Assembly (NCBI RefSeq): GCF_900964775.1 | Contig: NC_041808.1 | Span: 2,929,595 to 2,993,594, forward strand | Reading direction: 5' to 3' | Length of the DNA: 64,000 nucleotides | Source: Scleropages formosus | Taxonomy: Eukaryota; Chordata; Actinopteri; Osteoglossiformes; Osteoglossidae | Shown here: one piece after another, positions 38,201 to 50,477 of the stretch | How the letters are laid out: each line of letters opens with the position of its first letter | How positions within the stretch are numbered: position 1 is the stretch's first letter | Notes under the pieces: generated by a model | Told to the model about the DNA's origin: nothing | The model's database searches: none | Seen by the model: only the letters and a program-made list of their open reading frames with translations | Position numbers and translations under genes: made by a program

Positions 38201-38884
38201 GTTTGCCTCCATGTGTGCGGCAGCACGTGCGAGTACCTCGATCGTGAGTCGTGCCTCCTCCACGGGGGTCACCTCGTGCCCCCAGTGCCCCTCCTCCAGG
38301 CACTTGCAACACATGCAGCAGCCGTCGGTGCAGCAGTACAGTCTCAGCGGCTGGCCGTGACCCTCGCACACGCGTGACTCAACGTCCCGCAGCGGTTCCA
38401 CCAGGCGGTGGCTCTGAAAGCGGACGTTCTCCAGGTGGGGCCTCAGGTGGCTGCCGCAGTACGACACCAGGCAGGTGAGGCAGGACTTGAGGGCCTGCCG
38501 GGGTCTGTCGATGCACGCGTCGCACGCCACATCGTTCAGCCCCAGCACCTTTTCCTCCTCTTCCTGGGTGTCCACTGCGCCGTCTTGCATCTGCGCTCCT
38601 TTCAAACCCCCGGCATCCTGAGCTGCCCTCTCCTCCTTTCCGCTCTTGCTCCTGGGTGGCTCCAGCTCCGCGTCCCCCAGGGTGCCGTTCACTTGGCCTT
38701 TTGGCCCCTTCGCACTGTTGCACGAGGGGCAGAGGTCCCCATCACCCCCGCGACCCCCCTGAGAGGGTTCACTGACAGGTTTCCCTGGGGGCTCGGAGCT
38801 TAGATCAGGCTCTGAGGTTCCAGGCTGAGCCTGGGGTTGCGGGAGCCTGCTGTCCATGTCCGTGTCCATGTCTGTGTTGGCCAT
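32299..38884 (-). CDS. trim16: TRIM16-type B-box/coiled-coil/SPRY protein, six exons
   Basis: TRIM16 lacks a RING finger; family members act in the response to damaged membranes and protein stress and have been assigned E3 activity. Exons (minus strand): 38884-38237 (first in-frame ATG, MANTDMDTDMD), 36622-36527 (96 nt), 35541-35308 (234 nt), 34168-33997, 33541-33449 and 33281-32299; about 741 residues. Order: acidic/Pro-rich N-terminus, B-box 1 (CDACIDRPRQALKSCLTC), B-box 2 (CEGHGQPLRLYCC to HWGHE), coiled coil (exons 2-3), linker, PRY-SPRY (HKYLRLTNDKQKVTNTTPW, FYLGRHYFEVDV, GNDFSWCL, LGVYVDF, PLYPAIWLPKRENAIEL), then a repetitive Pro/Ser-rich tail of about 150 residues that human TRIM16 lacks. 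Exon sizes 96 and 234 match the usual TRIM pattern. The exon 4 donor could also be 3 nt earlier (34000). Close TRIM16 relatives exist in fish, so true orthology rests partly on the tvp23b neighbour. Confidence 0.88.
32310..32755 (-). repeat. in-frame coding minisatellite in trim16 last exon
   Basis: The tail codes for about nine to ten copies of a 15-residue (45-nt) unit alternating between PSPPSEASTALAQLD and PSPPSTTSSALPQAN forms, so the higher-order period is about 30 residues (90 nt). Variation between copies is mostly substitution that keeps the frame. No stop interrupts it. Confidence 0.8.
34846..35050 (+). repeat. V-SINE-like SINE in trim16 intron
   Basis: CACAGGAGGCCTAGTGGTTC head, CAAGCAAGGCACTTGCCC and GTAAATGGGTAAATCAGGG body, tail TTTGGAGAAAAAAGATAAAT. 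Confidence 0.65.
35980..36122 (+). repeat. 5'-truncated V-SINE-like SINE
   Basis: Starts at the B-box (GTTTGAATCTCACCTCC) and runs through TACCCAGCTGTATGAATGGG to TTTGGAGAAAAATGTCTG. Confidence 0.7.
36655..36850. repeat. degenerate ~10-nt minisatellite in trim16 intron
   Basis: About 20 variants of a decamer near GGTAATACAG (for example GGGTACTACA, GGTAACGCAG, GGTAATACAG, GGGCAATACA) in the intron between trim16 exons 1 and 2. Confidence 0.75.
37615..37828 (+). repeat. V-SINE-like SINE in trim16 intron
   Basis: Clear copy: GGTAATTTAGTGGTTAGTGC head, GGTTCAAATCCCCCCTCC B-box region, TTGAGCAAGGTACCTACCC, TTACCCAGCTGTATAAATGG, tail AAAGTGTCAGATGAGTGAAT. Confidence 0.8.
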
Positions 38885-39310
38885 GTCTTCCACGATTCTC
38901 GTCCTCTTCCTTCCCTCGCTGTGAGCGGAGCGGCGTGGAGCGGCAGGCTTCAGCTCGCGAGTGTGTGCTGCTGTGTTCGCCCTTCACTCACCCGTCTGGT
39001 CCCTCCCCCGCTGAGAAACCCTCCCCAGGCAGGAAGAGCAGGGCGGGGTGACTGCCGCACCGGGGGAGTGTTGTTCCGAACGCCACCGGGCAAAGCAAAT
39101 TTCCCTTTGTGATTCCTTTTTGGTCCAGTTCTGTGTGCTCAGAACCTGAGGAGTTGTGTGGTCGGTGTCACAACGAGCGCCACTGAGTAACGCCGCTGAA
39201 GTCAGACAGAGTTCAAAGAGTCCAGCGGAGCCAATCGTGTCTTGAGCAAGGAGCAAAGTGCGGTTTCCCTTTCTAATTTGTACAAAAATAGACAAACAAT
39301 CACTCATCTT
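38885..39310 (-). promoter_or_regulatory. trim16: trim16 upstream region
   Basis: GC-rich for the first 200 bp before the start codon, then AT-richer. No TATA box or specific site was identified with confidence. It is listed because it precedes the first coding exon. Confidence 0.3.
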
Positions 39311-39915
39311 TTTTTAACAAACATTCAGGAACAAGTTGGACGTTTTGACATTTTCTCTTGCCCATTGCATTATGGAAGTGACCTGTGTGAGTACCTTGGT
39401 CTCGAAAGTGGTTGAGAGTCCAGTGCACGGTGCTGCCACCTTGTGGAGATGCATCCTGGCTCTTACTTTCAGTTTACCTGGATGTCAATTTAAGTTGAAT
39501 GCGTCAGTTTACCACGTTTATTTCGTTTGTATGTGGAGGTGAGTATTGACCATCTTGGTGCACTGAGCGATTTTGATATACAGGCTGAATCCAGTAAGCA
39601 CATAATTAAATCCCATGTCTGTTTCTTCACACTGCTAACTGTATCTGATCCAGTTATCTTAGATGTCATCATCTTTAAACTACAAACAAAAGCTCTGTCA
39701 CCACTAATCATAAAGTATTGATACGGGACTCAACTAGTGTCTCTGGCCATGTTCTCCTGATTTAAAACTGTACCGAACCAGCTGATCTTGGTCAGTATCA
39801 TCTGTGTAAATGATACAGTGATGTGAGGCGTCCCACAGGGCTCCCTACTCAGACTCGACTTTTTTCCCCATAACAACAGATACATTTCGAAACAGCTTTA
39901 TCTGTGTGACTCTTC
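39311..39915. other. spacer, no gene recognised
   Basis: No recognisable protein, RNA or intact repeat. Confidence 0.5.
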
Positions 39916-39917
39916 AG

Positions 39918-40184
39918 CAGGGCTGTGGAGTCGGTACACAAAACCTTCGACTCCAACCCCAGTAACCCAATAATTGCTTCCGACTCCGAGTCCACAGCAC
40001 TGGCCAAAAGTTGCATGTTATTTTGGCAGTCGACTTATCCAGCAAATATAGACCTAAACCTATATTACACCTCTAATTTTTGGGGTTTGACTTATACGCC
40101 AGCATATATGGTACATTTAGTCGGAGTTAGTACATTTTTACCGACTCCAGTAACCCAATAGTTGCTTCCGACTCCACAGCACTG
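39918..40184. mobile_element. hAT-like non-autonomous DNA transposon (MITE)
   Basis: The 267-bp element starts CAGGGCTGTGGAGTCGG and ends CCGACTCCACAGCACTG, terminal inverted repeats that match at 16 of 17 positions. The flanks are CTCTTCAG (39910-39917) and CTCTCCAC (40185-40192), an 8-bp pair agreeing at 6 positions, as expected of an aged hAT target duplication. CAG...CTG ends are also hAT-like. An internal copy of the right end (about 39955-40002) lies near the left end, so it may be a nested or partly duplicated element. It has no coding capacity. Confidence 0.7.
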
Positions 40185-40192
40185 CTCTCCAC

Positions 40193-41426
40193 GATTCCTC
40201 ATCTTTTACAAATCTACCACTCTGCCTCTTGGAGACTATTTAAATTTAAGTAAAACAGAATTTTTATTAATTAGGTTAAAAAAGTTTGATTGAACTGTCT
40301 GAAATGACTCATCAAGAACTCAGTTCAGTTCACAAGTCTGCTCCTCAGAACTGATCTATGCATTTGCCCCACAGCCTACTGCAGCCTATATAATAAGAAC
40401 AGTACAGCAAAAGGTACATTTACATTTTATTCAGTTTGTTCATTTGCATGATCCTTTGAAGATGAGTTGGTCATATATATTTTCAGATTAATTGTTTAAT
40501 AAACTAGTAGTAATTTTGTGGCCTTTCGTATACATGGCGCAATTAGACAATTAGTTGTATTTTTATTGGTTTCTACACATTCAGATCTAGTGTCACTGTT
40601 AACGATCCCGTAAACTGTCCAGATCCATAGGCCAAAGTTCATTTTCAGGCTCTTTTTGTGCGACTACGTGGTTGCTGACTACGCAGAGTCAACAGTGCTT
40701 GGAGACGGCAAATTCCAGCGTACGTTGTCTTTCTGGCCCCGTTTCCAGCGTCCAAAGCTGTGTCTTCAATTCTTCAGTGGGCGGAGCTGATAAGATAATA
40801 AACCAGATGAGGTCCACTTGCAGCTGGACAACTTGGAAGAGCTTCCTCAAACTGGCCGCTGCAAGCAAAGAGCCTGCTGACGTGGACATGGGTTCGGCCT
40901 GGTGGTCCAGGAGAACACTTTGGATTCCAGGATGTGCTCTAGTCCCTGCCCTGTACCCTAGTCCTTCGGCCCTCAGGGTCCATAATCACGGCCTACGGCT
41001 GGTACGAAGTAAACTCCGAAGGGGCAAAAGCAAAATTCCACACGAGTCATCAGACTTGACATGCTCTCTGGTCCATGGTGCAAAAGTTACCTTTGATTTA
41101 AAATGGTCAGTGAGCGAAAAAGTGAGTGTCTTGGGGGTGCTGAAAAAATAGGGACTTAGAAAGTGAAAATAATTCCACACGAAAGTATAATCAAAACGCT
41201 ATACTGTAATTATATTATTACTATTCTATATTAGTGTTATTTTAACATGAAAGATGTGTGAAATTAACGGAAAAAATATAACAGAGCCCTGTTATATAAT
41301 GTAGGATTCTTGCATGTTAATTATTTATGGTTTATATAATGCAATATAAGAACGTTTGCGATTTAAGACAAAGTTGACTTCCGATGGTAATAAGGTCATC
41401 AGAACGGAACCCATCATAAACCGAGG

Positions 41427-41462
<36 letters not shown>

Positions 41463-41790
41463 AAAATTGATCATCACACAGCTATTATATCACATGAGAA
41501 AGACTGCTTCTCATTAAATACCTGTTTCATGGTGGACATGAAACATCATGGACATTCGATGTAGGTCCAGAAAATGGGTTTTGCACTGTGGTAAATATGC
41601 GGTGTTGTGCAGGATTACAGCACCATTTCCAACACACCCATCACCCCTGGGGGTTGAGCGAAACGAATCCGCTCGCATCAGACAACTGAAGGGAGCTCAG
41701 CATCAAGGACGTCAACTCTCGCACCGAAGGCCAAGGGTCCAGCGGTCAGCGCTCACATCCTGGTCCGGAGTGTCTTCAAGTCAGTCGGAA
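40193..41790. other. spacer downstream of fads6
   Basis: Holds a 159-codon plus-strand frame (40672-41151) with no recognisable similarity and a (GT)n run at 41431-41460. No gene is supported. Confidence 0.45.
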
Positions 41791-41837
41791 CTACAGCGAC
41801 AGGGTGAGCAGTTGAGTACACCCCCGCGCCCCCAACA

Positions 41838-43207
41838 TTACTGCACCCCCACAAGCTCTGTGATGGGGGGTGCAAACACCATCAGCTCCTGGTACTTGTG
41901 GAAGAAGAGGCGCAGGCGCGACAGGTAGGCGTCCTCCTGGTAGGGAAGCTCTTTCTCCTTCAGATATTTGGAGACAATGGGCTTCACCTGGAGGAAGAGA
42001 GGAAATGAGAGAGAGACAAGCCCCCCCAGGGTGGGGGTGGGGTTGTCAAACCCAGCAATCAAAGGGAACAGTGAAAACAATGAGTCCGGGGCACCGAACT
42101 GAAACAGGTCCGGTTGGACTCCAGGATGGTCCACTTTCCATTCAGAAAATCCCAGGTATGACAAGACGAAGATGCGTTCAGTTGCTGGGCAACAGGAAGC
42201 TACACATCTGTACTCTGCTTTATTAAACACCCGGAGGGACTCGACCAACGCTGTGGGAAAGCTGTCTTTTTATGGGGCGTCGGGCTCCTCTGAACCCTTC
42301 GGATCAGCAAAACCTCACCGGGTCTAACCCCGGTTAAGCGCGGTCATGGGACCAAGAGCCAACGCGGCACTGGGGCACTGGAGCACTGGACCAGGTCACA
42401 CACATTCCACTCAGCGGCACCAACTAGAGCTAAATGAACAATGACTGAAAGTGAGGAGATCAAACACGTCCCACTAAGATCATTTGTGCCAAAGTACAAC
42501 TCAGAGATTATGGTCACAGGTCACTGAAAGGCCGAAATCCGACGAGGTCACGCGACTCGCGGCTACGTGCGGATTTGCCTGCCTCCAACCCCTTCTGCGG
42601 TGACACTGCGTGAGCCGTGTGTCAGCGGGACTCCTCTGCAGGGGGTCTCCTACCTTCAGACACATGTGGTCAGACAGGGAGGGGAAGAGGTGGTGCTCCA
42701 CATGGCAGCTGATGAGCGAGTGGCCGAACGTCCAGTCTAGCAGCGGGTTCCGGGGCAGGTTCAGCACGCCGTGGGTCATCTGGTAGATGCGCTTGGGTCG
42801 GCGGTTCGGGGAGAACATGGCCAGACCGATGTGCTGGGGTGGGCCGGAGGTGGACATGGGATGAAACACAGGAAATCACATGGGTCAGCAAGAGGTGGTT
42901 TCCAAACCACGTGTTCCTGAGTGTGTCCGTGTGTGTGCGCGTGCGCGCTCACAGTTGGGGACTTCTGCACATATGAACACACATATACATACAGAACAAA
43001 GCGCACAAATTACGATCACAATTTCTTTTTAACTCCCTTTTACTCATACACAGATGCACGCTGGTTGCCATGGCGACCTTAATGCCTCGGTAGGTGGTCC
43101 GCACCATGTGACCACAGAGAAAGGGTTACTGGAGCATCTGTGTCGCTGATTTTGGGTGGCCAGCAGCAATAGATAAGGACACACACGTACACACAAGGAC
43201 AGCTGTA

Positions 43208-43242
<35 letters not shown>

Positions 43243-43348
43243 CTGTAGACAGGGTGGGCCTCATTCCTTCCTGGCTGAGATTCCTACTGTGAACAACGTC
43301 CCACATGTTTTCAGATCAAGGGAGACATTTTAATCCAACTTTTCAGAG

Positions 43349-43407
<59 letters not shown>

Positions 43408-46400
43408 TATCCACACAATGCACAATGGAGTTCAGTATGAAGCTAAGGCTGAGAACCACCAGACCCACGTCTTTCCCACTCGGAGCTCCCTGTCCGCAGC
43501 CCGACCGCAGTGCGGGAAACACTGTGAGGAACAATGCAAATATGAACAAAAAAGACCGCAGAAAAATTTGCCCCGGGCTCCTCTCAGACAAAACCTGTTT
43601 CCCGATCCACTAAGCACAGTAAAATAACTGTAAAAACTGGGATGGACCACACCTCACTCTCCGTCCCATCGGCCGGACCCCGACAGCCTCGTAAAATCAG
43701 TCAAAGCACAGCAGGTAACACATGGGCTCAGAAATCACAATAAGGGGCTGTTATCACCATAACACGACCTTTACGCAACCGTGATACGACCATGAGGGAA
43801 CCAGAAGAGAACCGTGAGCCATCCTGATTTCTTTACTGCAACCGCACATCCAGGTGAACAAACTGAACACTGACATAGCTGCGTTTGCGTGTGTGAGCAA
43901 ATGTGACCTCTGACCCTTCTCCCACCTACCTGGAAGATGTTGACGTGGATGTAGGGCAGGGAGAACATGGCTCTGCACGCCAGCATGCAGAGCACAGCGC
44001 TGCCCGCTGACCGGAACCCGGAGACGTGTAGCAGCAGCCAGTAGTGCGAGTACCAGCCCAGGGCGACCAGAAGTACGGTCCGAACGGCGTAGGCCGGGGA
44101 CTGACCCCTGAGCTGGGCTGCCGGAACACCAGAGGACAAGGTCAGCGCATTCAGATAGAGCCACAAACACACACAGACACAGAGGAGAAGGGTGACGGCG
44201 ACACACCGGCTCCTCAACTTACGAACACGACCGGAACCGGAAGCGTTTTCACAACTCAAATAGTTCATAAGTCAAATCAAACTTTATAAAAGGCAGTAAA
44301 TAATTATTATTATGTATCATGACATAATGATACGGACATCCCTCAGTTTATTTACAGGTTAAGTTCTGTGAACATCACAGATATGGCTATAATAAATAAT
44401 TTGCAAGACTTTTGGTATTTTTATTAACTTTGAGCGATATAAAAGCTAAATGTAAATATATAAAATAAAAACACATTGTCTCCACACACGTCTTTCCAAC
44501 GCTGATTGTTCAGTGATTCGTTCCAGAACTGTGTGCAAAGTTCCACATCTTTTCATTGATCAGCGAGCTGTAAACACCGTGGAAGCGAGTTGAATTATGG
44601 CGGTCCCATGTTCTCCTATCCTTTTTGTGTGCTCTTTAGTGCGGTCTGTCGACCAGGACCATAAACACGGGTAACAGTCACTGTGCTACAGGTATTAGAT
44701 GAGTGAAGAAAATGCCGGTAAAAATAAATGAACCAGAAAATGTTCATAACTTTAAAAGTTTGTAACTCAGTCCTTCATAATATGAGGAGTCGAAAATATG
44801 CATTCTTTCCTCTAGTTTCTGAATGTCTGTTGTGGAAGGGCTCTCTCAATGGCACGCTGAATCTGGAGGAATAGACGGGGGGATGGGCGGGGGGGGGGGC
44901 AGTGCGGTCAAGGGTTCGGGACCCTGAACCCTGAACGACCACTGAAAGAAATGATGAAAATGAATTTTGCTGTTTTTTTATTTTAAAATAAATACACACT
45001 TGGTAAATAATAATGGTAAATAGTGGCAAAACAAGTGCATTGCTACAAAATGTAAATTAATGAGCAGGTACCTAACGCCACCAGGGGGGTGATGATGGGC
45101 ACGGCCAGGGGTGCGAGGAACAGGTACACGCCCCGGGGCAGGAAGGGCACGCGCCACGTGCTGGAGTCACCCAGGCCGATGATGTTGGTGTGCGCATGGT
45201 GCATCTTCACGTGGGCCTGGACCCCAGCCCTCGCCGTGAAGGAGCCGCATACCTGGACAGGGGGATGGGACACGGGGACTGATCCCACAGCTCGAGGATG
45301 AGTACACATCTCTCGCTCACTGATCCCTCTCTGAGTGCTGCCGTCCCTCACGTAGCACCTCATAGGTGAACAATGTGGTAAAATGCACTCCAAAGAGCTT
45401 CAACCTCAACTCAGCAATGGAGCGTAAGATCGAGACCCGAACATAACCGTTTTCAACACCCTTCTGTGATCCAGCATATTCACATTTACTAATTTATTCG
45501 CTGAGTTGATGTACTTCTCTAAAGCGGCTTCCGCCATTACGCTGCTTCCACTGATTTGCCCATTTGCACAACAGGATCATTTTTACCGTATCCGTCATGA
45601 GCAAGCACCTCGATCAAGGACACTACAGCGGGAGGTGGGATTCGAACCTGCGAGTGTTTGTCTTGTATCCGTGACCCTTGGTACCCTTTTGATAACCTTG
45701 GCCCACATGGAAAGAGGACGTCTAGGGGCAGCTGGAGGTGAGGGACACCCTATAGGTTGGCAGCGACGGCCGAGCGGTCCAATGAGACAAGTGGTCCAGT
45801 AACACAGCCCCCTGCCTGAACCCTGCGGTCGAAACGCCTGGATGGAACGGTCATTGACCTCCTGAGTTGAACCACTTGTTAGTGGGCTGAAAGACAGTCG
45901 TCCTCCTCCTCCGGGTGTCATAACTGTGTCATTAACGTTCCGCTGAGCCCAACCGAAGATTAGTCATAAATCAATCATGTCTGAATATGTATTTTGGGGC
46001 CACTGGGGGTGCAGTGGTTAGAGATGCTGTTTTCCACTCAAAGGACCTGGGTTCGAATCCCACCTCCTGCAGTAGAACATCCTGATCAAGGCACTTACCC
46101 TGAAGTGATACAATAACAATTACTTTGCAGTGTAAATAGGTAAATCAGTGTAAGTGGCTTAACATAGTGAGTTACTTCGGGGAAAAGGGTCAGCAAGGTG
46201 TAAATATAGTGATATAAATGGTTCAGCTGGTCCTTCTGTGGTCATGTGCTGCTGGATCAGGGAAACTGATGGTGATTCTAAGAAAAGCATCATTCAGTGA
46301 GTACAAAACTGAGTAAATAAGGTACAGCTTATCACTCTGAGGTACAGCTGAAAGGACTCAATTAGGAGTCGAACCTGCGACACTGCCCAGGTGAGGAAGT

Positions 46401-48004
46401 CTGTGAACGCGAACCACACGGACCGTCTTTGGTCTTTGATGCTCTGGACCACAATGGTTTAAATGAGGTTACAAACGGTCCAGATTGATGGGGTCTAGCT
46501 GACAGAAACGGGCCTCAAGCATTAAGTGAACTTGGAGCTGTAAGTTATTTACCAGGTTCCTCGTGAGATGGGTTGTGCTGGACCTTCCAGGGGATCACGG
46601 TCATGAGTTTTTGTTTTGCTTTGTTTTTATGGAACCCCCCTCACCTCGATGAAGAAGATAGCCCACACGTCCCCCCAGGCCCGGGACTCGCTCAGGGCTC
46701 CGTGACTCGCCAGATGAGCTCCTTTGACCGTGATGACCGCGTGTGCCGTCCCCATGAGCAGCAGCCCCAAGGTGAACCACAGCACTTGAGAGGAGCGCAG
46801 CAGCAGGAAAGCTGTGATGGACAGGGGTGAGAGGTGTGGTTAGGTTAGGGAGGGCAGAAGGGGGGAGGAACACAATGACGGGTTAGCAGAATGAGGTTGG
46901 GGGGGTGGTCAGAAGAGGTACAACATTCAAACTCAGCTAGGAATCAATGGTTTTGAACACAGAGTAAAGCAACATGACCATGTGATTCCAAGACCGACTT
47001 ATGGGATCAGATGAATTTCATTGACAGAGAGCTCAGAAACACAGTTTAAAAACAGTGTAAAACTGGATGGAGAGAAGGTAAATTCTGCACCATGGAAGCC
47101 AAAGAGCTTCAGAGTGTTTTTTTTCCAGCGGTCCTGTCGAAGTGACCGCAGCGTTCACTGGCTGCTCCGAATCCGCCGGCAAGTAACGCTGTGGGCGAGT
47201 GCTTGAAATTTACGGTCATAATGGAACGTGAAGCGAAACAGAGCCGAGGGAGTTTAACACGGTATCGAAGTGTGAGGCCCCCCTTTCCAGCAGGGAGCAC
47301 TTACGCTCTTCCTTTCAAAGCTTCCTTTTCTACCACACACTATCACGCACACACACACTGTCACACACACAGCTTGCTGGTTGATCACCGTGACAACCAG
47401 GAGCACGGTGCGAGTTGGGGGGTGGGGGGGTCTCTGAAATTTTCCTGGTTTTTTTAAACCTACTGAAACGGAGCTCTGACCACGTTTGGAATGAAGGAGC
47501 GCATGGGACGTCCTGGGGGGGCAAGGAGGGCTACAATGACGACCCCCCCCAGGTGCGAGGAATCCACACTTTCCCACTCAAACACTCCTGACTCCCAGCG
47601 TTCGATAAGCCTCCACATGGGGGGAGGGGGTGCACCGCATTCCCCGCCATCTCCCGAGAGACTCTCGGGGTATGGGGGGCAAACAGATGCTTTAACACAT
47701 CCCCCCCCCCCAGTGAGGAGCTCTGGAGCAAGAGGGCATCACTAGTATTAATATAAAGAGTATTAATATGTCTCATCAATATTAACACACAACTGTTTCA
47801 TCCGGGTAGGGGGTGCGGTGGCACAGTGGGTTGGACCGGGTCCTGCTCTCCAGTGGGTCTGGGGTTCGAGTCCCGCTTGGGGTGCCTTGCGACGGACTGG
47901 CGTCCCGTCCTGGGTGTGTCCCCTCCCCCTCCGGCCTTACGCCCCGTGTTGCCGGGTAGGCTCCGGTTCCCCGTGACCCCGCATGGGACAAGCGGTTCGG
48001 AAAA

Positions 48005-48035
<31 letters not shown>

Positions 48036-48381
48036 CATCCGACAGCAGAAGTAAATAATCTCCCACCCCCCCAAGGGCACGCAGTATATCACTCCGCAGC
48101 CTTGTGACGGTCGAGGTGCACCTATGGAGTGTGCCAGCTGCAGCCCCCCCAGCAGAGGGCAGGGAGCACAGGTGTGTCCTACCTGCAGGCAGACAGGCGA
48201 AGGCGGCGGTCAGGATGGCGCAGTCCACCCCCCTCGTCTCCCACCAGCTGCTCTCCCGCACCGTCCTCTGGACCCTCCGCCTCAGCTCCATCATGAGGGA
48301 CTCGCGCTCCAAGGGCATCGGGCCCCCCTCCCGCCGGGGGTCTGCGTCCACCTCCCGCCACTCTTCCGGAACGTCCTGCAT
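41838..48381 (-). CDS. fads6: fatty acid desaturase 6-type protein, six exons
   Basis: A membrane fatty-acid-desaturase-family protein of the endoplasmic reticulum type; the substrate of FADS6 is not known. Exons (minus strand): 48381-48183, 46811-46645, 45252-45072, 44117-43930, 42833-42654 and 41987-41838, all in frame, 354 residues. Three histidine boxes expected to bind di-iron are seen: HLASH (exon 2), HVKMHHAH (exon 3) and HVEHH (exon 5). Other landmarks are SSWWETRGVDCAIL, GLGDSSTWRVPFL, YSHYWLLLHVSGF, HVNIFQHIGLAMFSPNRRP and the end APPITELVGVQ, all close to human FADS6. There is no cytochrome b5 domain, as in FADS6. The start is the first ATG in the open frame (MQDVPEEW); the frame stays open about 60 codons upstream without an ATG. 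USH1G is the neighbour in human as well. Confidence 0.92.
43210..43240. repeat. (CA)n microsatellite
   Basis: About 15 CA units in a fads6 intron. Confidence 0.9.
43352..43405. repeat. (CA)n microsatellite
   Basis: About 27 CA units, 110 bp from the previous run. Confidence 0.95.
45480..45690 (-). repeat. V-SINE-like SINE in fads6 intron
   Basis: Eroded reverse copy: TTGCCCATTTGCACAACAGG body, CGATCAAGGACACTACAGCG, head GGGATTCGAACCTGCGAG. Confidence 0.6.
45998..46207 (+). repeat. V-SINE-like SINE in fads6 intron
   Basis: Head GGGTGCAGTGGTTAGAGATG, B-box GGGTTCGAATCCCACCTCC, body TGATCAAGGCACTTACCC, tail GGGGAAAAGGGTCAGCAAGG. Confidence 0.7.
47805..48030 (+). repeat. young tRNA-derived SINE with (TG)n tail and target duplication
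   Basis: Same family as 8689-8857: GTGCGGTGGCACAGTGGG head, GGGGTTCGAGTCCCGCTTGG B-box, GGACTGGCGTCCCGTCCTGG body, CAAGCGGTTCGGAAAATG end and a (TG)n tail. It is flanked by perfect 11-bp direct repeats TGTTTCATCCG (47794-47804 and 48031-48041), so both ends are defined. It lies in the first fads6 intron, antisense to the gene. Confidence 0.9.
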
Positions 48382-50219
48382 GCTGCTGGCGCTGCGACGC
48401 AACGTGCCACGCCGCTCTGGGAGGTGCGGTGCGGACCGGTGGCCCCCCTCGGTGTGCTTGGGGATGGAGGAGATGAAGTGCCCCCCCCACTGGCCACTCG
48501 TGGGGGTGCAGGAGCCCAACTGGCACCGTTGGTCCGAGCAGAACGACGCTGTCACACACACATGCGCTCACACTCACTCAGGGATGCTGCTGCAGTCCTG
48601 CTCTGTGGAGGCAACAGCTGAGCTGCTCTCTCTCTCTGTGCTCCTTATGAATACTGCATATCCCACCCCCCGCCCCCCTTGCCTGAACCCCCGCCCCCTG
48701 TCCTTCCCTCTCCTAGGCAGGAGGCCTAGAAATGGGTGGGGCGGAGAGGGGGGCTCGGCTCCTTCGCACACAGCAGTTTCCTTTCGTTACTGGGGGGTGA
48801 AGGGGGGGATCTTGACTTTGTGCCAAATGGAAAACATCGTGGGGATGTTAGGAGAGGCATGTGAGCGCCCCTTCGGACCCTGGGCCACTTCAGTCGGGTG
48901 GAGGTGGGGGGGGTCTCTGCCTCTGACCAATCAGGGAAGAGAGATCTCGGCGCACAAACACAAGTAATAACCAGTCGTTTCTGCTGCTTCCAACAATTTA
49001 ATTCATTTGCGGTAACAAATTACACACCGACCTCCTTTCCGTGACATGAAATTTACCATTAAGGTGCACTAAACACAGGTACACACACACACGTATGCAC
49101 ACAGAGCACTTGTTACACCTTGCAAGGCTTTTTGTACAAAAACACAAGACGACTGCAGCTGCGTTTCCGTGGGGAAGGGAAACGGGGGCGCACCGCTGCC
49201 TGCCTGAGCTACATGTGACACGTGGGACAACAGCAGCGAATGCAAATAAGCAGCAACACACACATCAGAGCAGGTCAAAGGTCGTCAGCCTCCCTGACCC
49301 AGCAGCACATGACCACAGAGGACCGACTGACCCGTTTACCTCATATTTACACCTGTCTGACCGTTTCCCCCAGTGCCTCACAACATCAGTCTACTTACAG
49401 TGATTCATCCATTTATATGGCACGGTCACTTTTACTCTATTCAGTGTCCATTAGGGGTAAATACCTTGATCGAGGGTGAGGGTGAGACAAAGAGACGAGC
49501 TGTGAACAACATGGTGAGAAAAGGAGGACGAGGATGTGGCTGAGTGTCCTTTGGGGCTGGTGGGGGGGACATCGGTAAGGATGTGCTACAGCACCATGAG
49601 CATCAGCCACACCTGGTTAAATACATCAGAAGTGGGTGGCTGGAGACTGAATTGTTTGGACCATCATCATGGCAACACACTCCGCACCCACTCCTTGTTC
49701 CACCATAATCCATAAGCATGTCCGCCTGCACGTGGGGGGATCTGAGCTGCCAAAAAGGCTCTATAATCCAGCTGCATTGAAGACATATGAGGCCACCAGG
49801 AGGTGCTCCTGGACCCCCTTCCTGACTCCACAGATCATCTTACATCACAGTCAGGCACTACCTGCAAATGAAAGCAGAAGAACAGCAGGTCGTAGGTCAC
49901 TGTCACTGGAACCGAGGCTTTTTCATCATCCATCAAGTCCTGAACGCGGTTGGTCATCATGGGCAGAGGGGGGAGGAGCATGTCCCTCGGCATGCAAATG
50001 AGCTGAGGATGCAGAACATCTGCAGAATTTACGGGAGGGGGTTTAGAACATGGTGCTGCATCTAAAATGCAGATTTTACAGTTTGTGTCATATTCACATA
50101 GAGTTTACAACATATTTCAATCTTATTTACATGTGTAAATGTCATTTCAATCTATGTCGAAATCTTGGCCAAGTCACCTGTCATACCGTGGTCCAACAGA
50201 CTAACGATGTTATTCAACA

Positions 50220-50300
50220 TCTGACCACCAGGTGGAACCACTGTCCACCATTGTCCACCACTGTCCACCAGCGTCCACTAGCGTCCACTAGCATCCAGCA
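50220..50300. repeat. short ~9-10-nt minisatellite
   Basis: Seven variants of CACTGTCCAC/CAGCGTCCAC/TAGCGTCCAC in a row. Confidence 0.7.
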
Positions 50301-50477
50301 ACTTTGTAATTGCACCGGTATTTTTTTTTTTAAAAAAAAACGTCATACCCCTTTTTTCATATAACAGGTTTATTATTTAGTGGAGCAGCCATGAGCCAAA
50401 GGATGACAGTGTCTCTGTGTAGGGTGCACCCTGCGCTTTCCACATGGCCTCCAGTTATTAATAAGCTCTTACTGATC

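Noticed and set aside
40672-41151. 159-codon plus-strand frame between trim16 and fads6
   Set aside because: No similarity, no splice context and uneven composition; kept only as a note.
48104-48967. 287-codon plus-strand frame at the fads6 5' end
   Set aside because: It is antisense to fads6 exon 1 and its GC-rich upstream; there is no recognisable domain.
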